This document shows, one piece after another, positions 23,518-32,102 of a DNA stretch of 64,000 nt. The translations under genes and the position numbers were made by a program. Origin of the DNA: Collinsella aerofaciens (GTDB lineage: Bacteria > Actinomycetota > Coriobacteriia > Coriobacteriales > Coriobacteriaceae); assembly GCF_015561195.1 (NCBI RefSeq), contig NZ_JADMSU010000002.1, positions 326,783 through 390,782 on the forward strand, read 5' to 3'. Numbering within the stretch: the stretch's first letter is position 1; each line of letters starts with the position of its first letter. The notes under the pieces were generated by a model, which ran no database searches, was not told the DNA's origin, and was given only the letters and a program-made list of their open reading frames with translations.

Positions 23518-25845
23518 TTAAGCGGAAACTGCGGCGGAAGCGGTGTTGGTCTCGTCCTCATCGGTCCAGGCGTGCTTAGGCATGGGACGGAAGATCTGGA
23601 AGAGCATCGCAACCAGCAGAACGATGGCTACAACCGTCCAAATACCAAACTGGCCAAGGACAAGCAGGTTGTAGAACTGGTTGATGAACAGGCCGATCAC
23701 CCAAGCAAAGGCGCACTCGTAGCCGATGGCAATCGCGGTCCACTTGCCGGAGTCCATCTGGTTGCGGATGGTGCCCATGGCAGCAAAGCACGGAGCGCAC
23801 AGCAGGTTGAAGGCGCCAAAGGCAACGCAAGCGCCCATAGTCGGGAACATGCCGGCAAACGCGGTCCACAGGCTCGGGTCGGTCTCGGCAGCGTCGGCAA
23901 CGGACAGCAGCGAGCCGGCAGTGGCGACGACGTTCTCCTTGGCGACGAGGCCAGAGACAGTCAGCGCAGTTGCCTGCCAGGTGCTAAAGCCGAGCGGGGC
24001 GAAAATCCAGGCGACCAGGTTGCCGAGCATGGCAAGCACGGAGTAGTCCATGAACTCCTCGGGGATGCCGTCCATAGCAGGCAGGAAGCCAAAGGAACCG
24101 TTGTAGCTACCAAAGTTGGAGAGGAACCAAACCACGACGGTAGAGGCGAAGATGACCGTGCCGGCCTTCTTGATAAAGGCCCAGCAGCGCTCCCATACAT
24201 GCAGCGCCCAAGAGCGGATCGCCGGGAAGTGGTAGGCAGGAAGCTCCATAACAAACGGCGTCGGACGACCGGCGAAGAGCTTGGTCTTCTTGAGCATGAG
24301 GCCCGAGGCGATGACGGCAAAGACGCCCAGGAAGTAGAAGAGCGGGCTGATCCACGCGGCGGTGGTGGAAGAATCGCCGATGATGGAACCCATGAGCAGG
24401 GCGATGATCGGCAGCTTGGCGCCACAGGGAATGAACGTGGTCGTCATGACCGTCATGCGACGGTCCTTCTCGTTCTCGATGGTCTTGGTGGCCATGACAC
24501 CGGGGACGCCGCAGCCCGAGGACACGAGCATGGGGATAAAGGACTTACCGGACAGGCCAAAGCGGCGGAACACGCGGTCCATGATGAAGGCGACGCGGGC
24601 CATGTAGCCGCAGTCCTCCAGGAAAGACAGCATCACGAACAGCAGGAACATCTGCGGCACAAAGCCGAAGATGGCGCCCAGGCCGCCGACGATGCCGTCG
24701 CAGACCAGCGAATCGACCAGGCCGCCGTCCTCGGTGCCGCCCGCCACGAGGGCGTCGTGCACCATGGTGGTGATACCCGGGACATAGGGACCGTACTGTG
24801 CCGGGTCGACCGAGTCGGCATTGTCGCCCGCAGCCTCAACAGCTGCGTCATAGGCGTCGCGACCCTGACCGAGCACGTACCAGCCGTCGGTACCGAAGAG
24901 CTGGTCGTTGGTGAAGTCGGTCACCGTGCCGCCCAGGGTGGAAACGGCGATGTAGTACACGCAGAACATGATGACCACGAAGATCGGCAGGCCCAGGATA
25001 CGGTTGGTAACCACGCGGTCGATCTTCTCGGAGGTGCTCATCTTGGCCGGAGCCTTGGTGAGGCACTCGTCGATGATGTGGGCAATCACGCCATAGCGCT
25101 CACCGGTGATGATGGACTCGGCATCGTCGTCGCAGTCCTGCTCGCACTGGGCGACCAGCTGCTCCACGCGAGCGGCCTTCTCCTTGGTGAGGTTAATAAG
25201 CTTGCAGGCGTCCGCGTCGCGCTCGAACAGCTTGACGGCGTAGTAGCGACGCTTGTTGGCGGAAACGCTCGCCGGCAGGTTGTTCTCGATGTGGTCCAGA
25301 ACGTCCTCGATGGAGGAATCGAACTTATGCTCCGGCACCTGGCCCTTGGAAGCAGCGGACTTCTTGACCTGCTCGAACAGCTCCTTAATGCCCTTGTTCT
25401 TAAGGGCCGAGATCATCATGACCGGGCAGCCGAGCTTCTTGGAAAGCTTGTCCGTGTCAATCTTGTCGCCGTTCTTCTCGACCAGGTCGGCCATGTTGAG
25501 GGCAACGACCACGGGCAGGCCGGTCTCGATAACCTGAAGCGCCAGGTACAGGTTGCGCTCCAAGTTGGTAGCGTCGACCACCTGGACGACGACGTCGGGC
25601 TCGCCGCTCATAAGGTAGTCGCGCGAGCACTGCTCCTCGGGGCTATAGGGGGAAAGCGAGTAGATGCCGGGGAGGTCCGTAATCGTGACGCTCTTGTCGC
25701 TCAGGAGCTTGGCTTCCTTTTTCTCAACCGTGACGCCCGGCCAGTTGCCAACGTAGCCGTTGGCGCCGGTGATCAGGTTGAAAAGCGTGGTCTTGCCGCA
25801 GTTGGGGTTACCCGCCAGCGCGACATGGATCTGAGAATCCGCCAT
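23518..25845 (-). CDS. feoB: ferrous iron transport protein B
   Basis: The 775-residue protein has the N-terminal GTPase domain with G1 GNPNCGKTT (13-21), G3 DLPG (about 58-61) and G4 NMAD. A helical linker follows, then the membrane domain with two Gate segments (the first around SSGCGVPGVMATKTIE) and a C-terminal cytoplasmic tail of about 15 residues. It imports Fe2+. GGAAGG precedes the ATG. It follows two feoA genes in the same direction. In the 122-base spacer before it lie a GC hairpin (25866-25890) and the palindrome AGTTAGAAAAACCTAACT. Confidence 0.96.
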   Translation of the reverse strand: MADSQIHVALAGNPNCGKTTLFNLITGANGYVGNWPGVTVEKKEAKLLSDKSVTITDLPGIYSLSPYSPEEQCSRDYLMSGEPDVVVQVVDATNLERNLYLALQVIETGLPVVVALNMADLVEKNGDKIDTDKLSKKLGCPVMMISALKNKGIKELFEQVKKSAASKGQVPEHKFDSSIEDVLDHIENNLPASVSANKRRYYAVKLFERDADACKLINLTKEKAARVEQLVAQCEQDCDDDAESIITGERYGVIAHIIDECLTKAPAKMSTSEKIDRVVTNRILGLPIFVVIMFCVYYIAVSTLGGTVTDFTNDQLFGTDGWYVLGQGRDAYDAAVEAAGDNADSVDPAQYGPYVPGITTMVHDALVAGGTEDGGLVDSLVCDGIVGGLGAIFGFVPQMFLLFVMLSFLEDCGYMARVAFIMDRVFRRFGLSGKSFIPMLVSSGCGVPGVMATKTIENEKDRRMTVMTTTFIPCGAKLPIIALLMGSIIGDSSTTAAWISPLFYFLGVFAVIASGLMLKKTKLFAGRPTPFVMELPAYHFPAIRSWALHVWERCWAFIKKAGTVIFASTVVVWFLSNFGSYNGSFGFLPAMDGIPEEFMDYSVLAMLGNLVAWIFAPLGFSTWQATALTVSGLVAKENVVATAGSLLSVADAAETDPSLWTAFAGMFPTMGACVAFGAFNLLCAPCFAAMGTIRNQMDSGKWTAIAIGYECAFAWVIGLFINQFYNLLVLGQFGIWTVVAIVLLVAMLFQIFRPMPKHAWTDEDETNTASAAVSA

Positions 25846-25920
25846 TCAATCCTTCTTCCTTGTATGCCCGCGTACCTTCTCCGCGCGGGCTGGATAATGT
25901 GCTTCAACGCTGCAAGTTTG

Positions 25921-25938
25921 AGTTAGAAAAACCTAACT
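25921..25938. promoter_or_regulatory. possible DtxR-type metal regulator site before feoB
   Basis: AGTTAGAAAAACCTAACT has 6-bp arms like the TTAG/CTAA half sites of DtxR/IdeR boxes. It lies between the second feoA and feoB. Assignment is tentative. Confidence 0.35.
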
Positions 25939-25967
25939 TTATCTGCAGAAATATTCGCCGTCGGCCC

Positions 25968-26189
25968 TTACTGGACCTCGACGACGGCAGCCTCCTCCTT
26001 GCGGATGGAAAGCTCGTAGCCGCGCACGTTGATCTCGACCGGATCACCGAGCGGTGCAACCTTTACGACCTTGAACGAAGTGCCCTTGATGAGCCCCAGG
26101 TCCATAAGGTGGCGGCGCAGCGCGCCCTCACCGTGAAGCTTGACGATGGTAGAGCTCTCGCCCACCTTAACGTCACCCAACGTCTTCAT
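25968..26189 (-). CDS. feoA: FeoA-domain protein
   Basis: This 73-residue SH3-like FeoA protein reads TLGDVKVGESSTIVKLHGEG then LRRHLMDLGLIKGTSFKVVK and VEINVRGYELSIRKEEA, the complete small beta-barrel. FeoA proteins bind FeoB and affect iron uptake. It is the second of two adjacent feoA copies, 38 bases after the first, and precedes feoB. Confidence 0.92.
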   Translation of the reverse strand: MKTLGDVKVGESSTIVKLHGEGALRRHLMDLGLIKGTSFKVVKVAPLGDPVEINVRGYELSIRKEEAAVVEVQ

Positions 26190-26228
26190 CCTCTTGTCCC
26201 CCTTTCGGTTTTTATGAAATGCTGCGGA

Positions 26229-26471
26229 CTAACCGACGGTCATGATGTGCATGGCAACCTTGGAATCGATGCCAAAGCGTGCGCCCAGCACCGTGACGAT
26301 GATATTGGCGCCGCTCGAGCTCACCACGTGGATCTCGTTGCCCTCGACAAAGCCGAGGTCCTTGAGATGGTGCTTCATATCCTCATTGCCCTTTACGCGA
26401 GACACGCGCACGGTTTCGCCCGCTTTTACCATCGAAAGCGGCATAGCCGGCATCTGCGGTCCGCAAGACAT
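26229..26471 (-). CDS. feoA: FeoA-domain protein, first copy
   Basis: The 80-residue protein is a second FeoA (MPLSMVKAGETVRVSRVKGN, KHHLKDLGFVEGNEIHVVSS, VTVLGARFGIDSKVAMHI). It begins MSCGPQMPAM, giving it an extra N-terminal Cys absent from its neighbour. TAGGAG precedes the ATG. As first gene of feoA-feoA-feoB, its leader holds a 15-bp inverted repeat (26515-26568). Confidence 0.92.
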   Translation of the reverse strand: MSCGPQMPAMPLSMVKAGETVRVSRVKGNEDMKHHLKDLGFVEGNEIHVVSSSGANIIVTVLGARFGIDSKVAMHIMTVG

Positions 26472-26514
26472 GAGTGAGCTCCTAACGTCAGTTCGTCCTC
26501 AACATCGACGCAGC

Positions 26515-26568
26515 AAAAGTTAACCACGTCTATGTTCGCTATAGTAAACTAGCACGTGGTTAACTTTT
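26515..26568 (-). promoter_or_regulatory. 15-bp inverted repeat flanking the putative feo promoter
   Basis: AAAAGTTAACCACGT (26515-26529) is exactly inverted at 26554-26568, with a 24-base AT-rich spacer containing TATAGC and TTTACT on the minus strand. It lies about 45 bp upstream of the first feoA and may bind a metal-responsive regulator around the promoter. Confidence 0.45.
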
Positions 26569-26615
26569 TGGAAAGGGTCCCCATTTAGATTTCGAAAAAG
26601 TTTCCTATACGAAAC

Positions 26616-26651
26616 AAAAAGGCGCGGCAAAGAGCTGTCCTTTGCCGCGCC
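26616..26651 (-). terminator. terminator of the HPr gene
   Basis: GGCGCGGCAAA and its complement (26621-26631 with 26641-26651) form an 11-bp stem followed by TTTTTG on the minus strand. Confidence 0.85.
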
Positions 26652-26660
26652 CTGTCATGC

Positions 26661-26909
26661 TTAGAGCGAGAGGTTTCTGATCGATGTGACGCAGGAAGCC
26701 TCGTCTACGCCCGAAACGCGGAAGATGATGTCCTCGCCGCACTCGCCGTAGAGAGCCATGAGCCCCATTACATCGCGGCCGTCGGTATGGCGATCGCCGA
26801 TACTGACCGATACGTTGCTACGATGCTTGGCAATGATGTCGTAAAGCAGCGCAACCGGGCGGGCATGCAGTCCCAACGGATCTTTAATCGTCTTTGTAAA
26901 CTCGACCAT
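26661..26909 (-). CDS. HPr-family phosphocarrier protein with Asp at the Ser46 position
   Basis: The 82-residue protein aligns without gaps to HPr of the phosphotransferase system. His15 in GLHARP is the phospho-acceptor from enzyme I, and the MGLMAL segment (48-53) is the hydrophobic patch. Position 46, the serine that HPr kinase phosphorylates in low-GC Gram-positives (KSIMG), is Asp here (RDVMG). Such a residue would mimic or prevent regulatory phosphorylation. GGGAGGGG precedes the ATG at 26909. It lies after aspS with terminators on both sides and has no ptsI beside it. Confidence 0.85.
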   Translation of the reverse strand: MVEFTKTIKDPLGLHARPVALLYDIIAKHRSNVSVSIGDRHTDGRDVMGLMALYGECGEDIIFRVSGVDEASCVTSIRNLSL

Positions 26910-26994
26910 GTCCCCTCCCGCGGCATCGCACATTCGGCCGGCAAACCCAGCCACGTGGTAGTTATTGTACGTTACCGGCGCACCCCCGTCCCAC

Positions 26995-27029
26995 AAAAAA
27001 CGAGGGAAGGCACACGTCCTTCCCTCGTT
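26995..27029 (-). terminator. terminator of aspS
   Basis: AACGAGGGAAGG with its complement (26999-27010 and 27018-27029) is followed on the minus strand by TTTTTTGTG. Confidence 0.85.
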
Positions 27030-27052
27030 ACAGGCAATAGGTAGCCGCTTGC

Positions 27053-28840
27053 CTACATCAAGCGCAGGCTGACGTCCTTGAGCTGGGCGCCGGAAACGGC
27101 ACTCGGAGCGCCCGACATGAGGTCGGAGCCGCTGGCCGTCTTGGGGAACGCCATGACGTCGCGAATGGAGTCGGAGCCGGTGAGCAGCATGCACACGCGG
27201 TCCAGGCCCAGGGCGAAGCCGCCCATCGGGGGCGCACCAAACTTGAGAGCCTCCATGAGGAAGCCGAACTGCGACTCGGCGCGCTCCTCGGTAAAGCCCA
27301 GGAGCTTGAGCATGGACATCTGCATCTCGGCGTTGTGGATACGCATACCGCCGCCGCCGGCCTCAAAGCCGTCCATGACAAAGTCGTAGGTGCACGAACC
27401 GGCTGCCAGCGGGTCGGCCTCGATCTTGGCGATGTCGGTCTCGGTCGGCAGGGTAAAGGGCTGGTGCTCGGCAGCGTAGGCCTTGCGGTCCTCATCCCAG
27501 TGGAACAGCGGGAAGTTGACGACCCACAGGAAGTCGTGGCCCTCGCGCTTGATCTCGAGCGCGTTAGCCATGTGGGAACGCATGCCGCCCAGGATCTCGT
27601 CAGAGAGCAGGCGCGGACCGGCGGCGAACATCACAAGGTCGCCGGGCTCGACGTTCATGCGCTCACGCAGAGCCGCCATCTCCTCGTCCGAGAAGAACTT
27701 GACGATGGGGCTGTTGATGGAGCCATCCTCGCGGAAAGCGATCCAGGCCAGGCCCTTGGCGCCAAACGTGGAGGCCACGCCGGCGAGCTTATCGATCTTG
27801 GCACGTGCCCAGGCACCGGCGCCCTTGGCGTTGATGGCCTTGACGACAGAGCCCTCCTCGTTTGCGGCAGTCGCAAAGACCTTGAACTTGGAGTTGGCAA
27901 AGATGTCGGTCAGGTCGACCAGGTGCATGCCGTAGCGAGTATCGGGCTTGTCGGAGCCATAGGTGTCCATGGCCTCCCAGTAGTCCATGCGACGCAGCGG
28001 CGTGGGCATCTCGACACCCATGCGGCCGAAGGCGTCGGCCAGGACCTCCTCGAGCGCGCTCATAACGTCATTCTGGTCCACGAAGGACATCTCGATATCG
28101 ACCTGGGTGAACTCGGGCTGACGGTCGGCACGCAGGTCCTCGTCGCGGAAGCACTTGGCAACCTGGTAGTAGCGCTCGACGCCACCGACCATGAGCAGCT
28201 GCTTCAGAAGCTGCGGGGACTGCGGCAGGGCGTAGAAGTTGCCCGGCTGAATACGGCTGGGAACGATGAAGTCGCGAGCGCCCTCGGGCGTGGACTTAAA
28301 CAGGGAGGGCGTCTCGACCTCCATGAACTCACGGTTGTGCAGCGCCTCGCGAATGGCAAAGGTGAAGTCGGAGCGCAGCTTGAGGTTGGCCATCATCTCG
28401 GGACGACGAAGGTCCAGATAACGATAGCGCAGGCGGGTGTCCTCGCTGGTCTCGATGCCGTCCTCGATCTGGAACGGCGGGGTGACGGAAGTGTTGAGCA
28501 CCTCGGCATGATCGGTCAGGACCTCGATCTCGCCGGTCGCGAGCTTGGTGTTGGTGGTCTCCTCGCCACGGGCGCGCACGACGCCATGGATCTTGATGGG
28601 CCACTCGGGACGCATAGTCTCGGCGATCTTAAAGGCGTCGCCGTCGGAGTGCTCGGGGTCGAAGGTGAGCTGCGTGATGCCCTCGCGGTCGCGAAGGTCG
28701 CAGAAAATAAGGCCGCCGTGGTCGCGGCGACGGCTCACCCAACCGGTGAGGGTGACCTCTTCGCCCACGTTCTCGCGGCGAAGCTCGCCGCAGGTACGGG
28801 TGTGCATGGAATGCTCGTCGATGGGACGGGTCTGGCTCAT
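27053..28840 (-). CDS. aspS: aspartyl-tRNA synthetase
   Basis: The 595-residue class II synthetase has the N-terminal OB-fold (LTGWVSRRRDHGGLIFCDLRDREG), motif 2 with CFRDEDLRADRQPEFTQVD, the bacterial GAD insertion and motif 3 (GFALGLDRVCMLLTG). It charges tRNA-Asp. An in-frame ATG twelve codons in (MHTRTCGEL) is an alternative start. GGAGGATC precedes the first ATG. A GC hairpin lies in its leader (28868-28892). It is divergent from serB. Confidence 0.96.
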   Translation of the reverse strand: MSQTRPIDEHSMHTRTCGELRRENVGEEVTLTGWVSRRRDHGGLIFCDLRDREGITQLTFDPEHSDGDAFKIAETMRPEWPIKIHGVVRARGEETTNTKLATGEIEVLTDHAEVLNTSVTPPFQIEDGIETSEDTRLRYRYLDLRRPEMMANLKLRSDFTFAIREALHNREFMEVETPSLFKSTPEGARDFIVPSRIQPGNFYALPQSPQLLKQLLMVGGVERYYQVAKCFRDEDLRADRQPEFTQVDIEMSFVDQNDVMSALEEVLADAFGRMGVEMPTPLRRMDYWEAMDTYGSDKPDTRYGMHLVDLTDIFANSKFKVFATAANEEGSVVKAINAKGAGAWARAKIDKLAGVASTFGAKGLAWIAFREDGSINSPIVKFFSDEEMAALRERMNVEPGDLVMFAAGPRLLSDEILGGMRSHMANALEIKREGHDFLWVVNFPLFHWDEDRKAYAAEHQPFTLPTETDIAKIEADPLAAGSCTYDFVMDGFEAGGGGMRIHNAEMQMSMLKLLGFTEERAESQFGFLMEALKFGAPPMGGFALGLDRVCMLLTGSDSIRDVMAFPKTASGSDLMSGAPSAVSGAQLKDVSLRLM

Positions 28841-29096
28841 ACCAGTGATCCTCCTTTATGGATCTGTGCCGCCCCGTGTCGTTCCGGGCGGCGTCGTACA
28901 GATTTGCCCGGCCTGCGTAAACCGCGCAGCCAGACATGGCGTCCTATCTTATCGCACCTGTGTCGATGTGCCGCGGAAAAGTAGCTCCTGCCCAAAGACT
29001 TGACGGAGACGAAACAATTGACGCGCCGTGGCCGTCGCCAAGGCGCGCCGCGTGCGACAATATGCCCCAATAAAACAGCACTCGGAAAGGCCCGCC

Positions 29097-29732
29097 ATGA
29101 CTGCACGCCTCATCGTTATGGATATCGACTCCACGCTCATCAACCAGGAGGTCATCGACCTGTTGGGCGAAGAGGCCGGCGTGGGCGAGCAGGTGGCACA
29201 GATCACCGAACGCGCCATGCGCGGCGAGCTTGACTTTAAGCAGGCGCTCGAGGAGCGCGTGGGGCTGCTCGCCGGCCTGGACGAGAGCGTGTTCGAGCGC
29301 ACCTTTGAGCGCGTGACATTTACCCCCGGCGCGTTGGAGCTTGTGCGCTCAGCGCACAGCAAGGGCTGGAAGGTCGGCGTGGTGAGCGGCGGCTTTCACG
29401 AGGTCGCCGACAAGATCGTGGCTGCCACGGGCATCGATTTTTGCCTGGCCAATCGTCTGGAGGTCGTGGACGGCAAGCTCACCGGTAAGTTGGCTGCCGA
29501 CATTGTGACCAAGGAGTCCAAGCTCATCCAGCTGCTGGACTGGGCAGTTGAGTGCGGCGTCGATATGGCACACACCGTGGCAATCGGCGACGGCGCCAAC
29601 GACATCCCCATGATCCAGGCCGCAGGCACGGGCATCGCGTTTTGTGCCAAGCCCAAGACGCGCGAGGCCGCCCCGTTTACCATCGACGAGCGCAACCTGA
29701 TGCTCGCCATGGACATCATCCTGCGCGACTAG
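29097..29732 (+). CDS. serB: phosphoserine phosphatase
   Basis: The 211-residue haloacid dehalogenase-type enzyme has motif I MDIDSTLI (Asp9, Asp11), motif II VVSGGF, and motif III with the IGDGANDIPMI loop. It dephosphorylates L-phosphoserine in the last step of serine synthesis. It lacks the N-terminal ACT domain of longer SerB proteins. GGAAAGG precedes the ATG at 29097. It stands alone between aspS and the lar genes. Confidence 0.9.
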   Translation: MTARLIVMDIDSTLINQEVIDLLGEEAGVGEQVAQITERAMRGELDFKQALEERVGLLAGLDESVFERTFERVTFTPGALELVRSAHSKGWKVGVVSGGFHEVADKIVAATGIDFCLANRLEVVDGKLTGKLAADIVTKESKLIQLLDWAVECGVDMAHTVAIGDGANDIPMIQAAGTGIAFCAKPKTREAAPFTIDERNLMLAMDIILRD

Positions 29733-29769
29733 TCGATCCGTCTAACAGTTGAATCAGTCTGTCCTATAG

Positions 29770-29801
29770 TTTCCGAACAATTTTGTCTTAGTGTTCGGAA
29801 A
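29770..29801. promoter_or_regulatory. palindromic site upstream of larB
   Basis: TTTCCGAACA (29770-29779) is exactly inverted at 29792-29801 with a 12-base spacer. It is 46 bp ahead of larB and followed by TATACC, so it may bind a lar regulator; the TetR gene of this locus is one candidate. Confidence 0.45.
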
Positions 29802-29846
29802 TATACCCTTTGAGTGCTAGACTTTGCGCCGTCGAAGGGAACATAT

Positions 29847-30629
29847 ATGGATAAGCGAGATCTTGAGCAATTGCTGAGCGATGTTGCCGGCGGAGCAGTC
29901 ACCCCTGCCGACGCCCTCACGCGCATCCAGACGGCTCCGACCGCCGATTTGGGCTTTGCGCAGCTCGATCTTTCGCGCGGGGTGCGCCAGGGAGCCGGCG
30001 AGGTTGTCTACGGGGCCGGTAAAACCGCCGATCAGATTGCCGCCATTATCGAAGCACTGCACGATGCCGGCCAGGAGCGCATCCTGGTCACGCGCCTGGA
30101 TGCCGAAAAAGCCGCGCGCACCGCTGAGCTTCTTGGCAACGGCATCGACCTGGGGTATGTCCCGGACGCACAGCTCGCCCTCGTGGGCGGCAAGCCCTCC
30201 CCTACCGGCAACGGACGCATCGTCGTCGCCTGCGCCGGCACGAGCGACCTGCCCGTCGCCGAAGAAGCCGCGTTGACGGCCGAGTTCTATGGCAACGAGG
30301 TCGACTGCCTCTACGACGTGGGTGTCGCCGGCCTGCACCGTCTGCTCGCGCATGCCGAGGAACTTGCCCAGGCACAGGTGGTCATCGCCATTGCCGGCAT
30401 GGAGGGCGCACTGGCGAGCGTTGTCGGCGGCCTGGTAAGCTGTCCGGTCATAGCCGTTCCCACCAGCGTGGGTTACGGCGCGAGCTTTGGTGGCGTAGCC
30501 GCGCTGCTCGCCATGCTCAACTCCTGCGCCAGCGGCGTTTCGGTCGTCAACATCGACAACGGCTTTGGTGCCGCCTACCAGGCAAGTCTTATCAATCATC
30601 TGAGCGCCGGCACGCCCTGCGCCCGTTAA
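29847..30629 (+). CDS. larB: nickel pincer cofactor biosynthesis protein LarB
   Basis: The 260-residue protein matches LarB, the carboxylase/hydrolase of nicotinic acid adenine dinucleotide that starts synthesis of the nickel-pincer cofactor of lactate racemase. It has the PurE-like C-terminal domain with ACAGTSDLPVAEEAALTA, YDVGVAGLHRLL and AGMEGALASVVGGLV. The N-terminal segment (DLEQLLSDVAGGAVTPADAL) is typical too. GAAGGGA precedes the ATG at 29847. larC follows ten bases later. Confidence 0.93.
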   Translation: MDKRDLEQLLSDVAGGAVTPADALTRIQTAPTADLGFAQLDLSRGVRQGAGEVVYGAGKTADQIAAIIEALHDAGQERILVTRLDAEKAARTAELLGNGIDLGYVPDAQLALVGGKPSPTGNGRIVVACAGTSDLPVAEEAALTAEFYGNEVDCLYDVGVAGLHRLLAHAEELAQAQVVIAIAGMEGALASVVGGLVSCPVIAVPTSVGYGASFGGVAALLAMLNSCASGVSVVNIDNGFGAAYQASLINHLSAGTPCAR

Positions 30630-30639
30630 GGAGCATTCC

Positions 30640-31560
30640 ATGTCCAATCATCAGCACACGCTTATCATCGACGGCACCTCGGGCATCAGCGGCGATATGA
30701 CCGTCGCGGCCCTGCTCGACCTAGGCGCCAGCGAGGAGCACCTGCGCGAGCAGCTCGCCACGCTGCCGGTCGACGGCTTTACGATCGCCGTCACACGCGT
30801 AAGCAAGCATGGCATCGACGCCTGCGACTTTGACGTCCAGCTTGCAGAGGAACTCGAGAACCACGATCACGATATGGCCTGGCTCTACGGCAACGAAGCA
30901 GCTGCCGAGCACACGCACGAGCATGAGCACCACCATCATGATCATGGCGAGCACGAACACGAGCACTGCCACGAGCATGACCACGACCACGAGCATGACC
31001 ACGACCACGAGGGTCACCATCACGCCCACCACCATCACCACCGTTCTTTGGCTGACGTCACCGCCATCATCGATGGCTCGCAGTTAAGCGATGGCGCCAA
31101 GCGTCGCGCCCTCGCCATTTTTTCCGTACTCGCCGCTGCCGAGGCCAAGGCTCACGGCAAAACGCCCGAGACCGTCATGTTCCACGAGGTGGGCGCCGTC
31201 GATTCCATCGTCGACGTCTGCTCTGTCGCCATCTGCCTCGATGACCTGGGTATTGAGGACATCGTGGTCGAGTCGCTCTCCGAGGGTCACGGTACCATCC
31301 GTTGTGCCCACGGTCTCATGCCCATTCCCGTCCCCGCTGTCGTCAACCTGTGCCAGGCGGGCAATATCGCCCTCACGCCCGCACCAGTCGCCGGCGAGCT
31401 TGTGACGCCCACGGGCGCCGCCATCGTCGCCGCACTGCGCACGTCCGAGCACCTGCCGGCCCGCTACCGCATCGAGGCCGTCGGCTACGGCGCCGGCAAG
31501 CGCCCCTACGAGGGTTGCTCCGGCACGCTCCGCTGCCTGCTCGTTGACGCGGACGCATAG
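30640..31560 (+). CDS. larC: LarC nickel insertion protein, first domain only, with a His-rich insert
   Basis: The 306-residue protein carries the LarC1 part (start LIIDGTSGISGDMTVAALLDLG, then MFHEVGAVDSIVDV and CAHGLMPIPVPAV). LarC finishes the nickel-pincer nucleotide by inserting nickel. Residues 91-134 are almost all His, Asp and Glu (26 His in 44), a likely nickel store. The protein ends after GYGAGKRPYEGCSGTLRCLL, about where LarC1 ends in Lactiplantibacillus plantarum, in which a frameshift adds the LarC2 domain. Here the TetR gene begins two bases after the stop codon, so no LarC2 follows. Confidence 0.9.
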   Translation: MSNHQHTLIIDGTSGISGDMTVAALLDLGASEEHLREQLATLPVDGFTIAVTRVSKHGIDACDFDVQLAEELENHDHDMAWLYGNEAAAEHTHEHEHHHHDHGEHEHEHCHEHDHDHEHDHDHEGHHHAHHHHHRSLADVTAIIDGSQLSDGAKRRALAIFSVLAAAEAKAHGKTPETVMFHEVGAVDSIVDVCSVAICLDDLGIEDIVVESLSEGHGTIRCAHGLMPIPVPAVVNLCQAGNIALTPAPVAGELVTPTGAAIVAALRTSEHLPARYRIEAVGYGAGKRPYEGCSGTLRCLLVDADA

Positions 31561-31562
31561 CC

Positions 31563-32102
31563 ATGGATGCCCGCAAGGCAAAAAGCCGCGCTGCCATCGT
31601 TGCGGCGTTCTCCGAGCTGCTGCGCGAAGAGGACTACGGCAAGATCACCGTCGGCGACATTATCGCTCGCGCCCATGTGGGTCGGGCCACGTTCTACGGC
31701 CTCTTCAAAAGCAAAGATGATCTGCTCGCTGAGCTCGTGAGCGACATCTGCACCCACGCCCTCGACGATGACGGTACGCCCCTCGATGACCCGCTCGTTC
31801 AGGTCGAGCATATCCTCAACAACCTCTGGGAGCGCCGCCAGGGCGTACGTGCCCTCGTAGCCGGCGCCGGCTCACGCGTCTTCGCCGACTGCTTACGCAA
31901 AACCATCATGTCACGAGCAGCCGAAACCGTCCCTACCGACCCAAACGGCCCCGCCACCACTATGGACCGAAGCTTCCTACTACACCACATAGCCTCAAGC
32001 TTCGTAGGAATGGTCCAATGGTGGGCCTGGCACAACTTCCAAGCCCCAAAAGAGGACGTAGCCAAAGACTACCTATCAGCCATAAAACCCCTCTTCAACT
32101 AA
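31563..32102 (+). CDS. TetR/AcrR-family transcriptional regulator
   Basis: The 179-residue protein has a TetR N-terminal helix-turn-helix (about 10-55: AAIVAAFSELLREEDYGKIT, DIIARAHVGRATFYGLF) and a helical C-terminal domain close to the TetR_C group (VRALVAGAGSRVFADCL). It follows larC by two bases and is probably cotranscribed, making it a candidate regulator of the lar genes. The last third is composed unlike its start: codons switch to A- and C-ending forms and the plus strand becomes poor in G and T from about 31890 into the spacer. Confidence 0.85.
   Translation: MDARKAKSRAAIVAAFSELLREEDYGKITVGDIIARAHVGRATFYGLFKSKDDLLAELVSDICTHALDDDGTPLDDPLVQVEHILNNLWERRQGVRALVAGAGSRVFADCLRKTIMSRAAETVPTDPNGPATTMDRSFLLHHIASSFVGMVQWWAWHNFQAPKEDVAKDYLSAIKPLFN

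Noticed and set aside
28868-28892. T-box riboswitch upstream of aspS
   Set aside because: Only a simple GC hairpin is present; no T-box antiterminator sequence, specifier loop or T-run terminator could be found.
30721-31041. 106-codon minus-strand hydrophobic frame (Met/Val/Leu-rich) over larC
   Set aside because: It is the antisense of the CAC/GAC/CAT-rich histidine stretch, which always reads as Val/Met on the other strand.
30901-31045. Tandem repeat resembling a CRISPR or minisatellite
   Set aside because: The repetition comes from His/Asp/Glu codons within larC; there are no spacers of constant size and no cas genes in the window.
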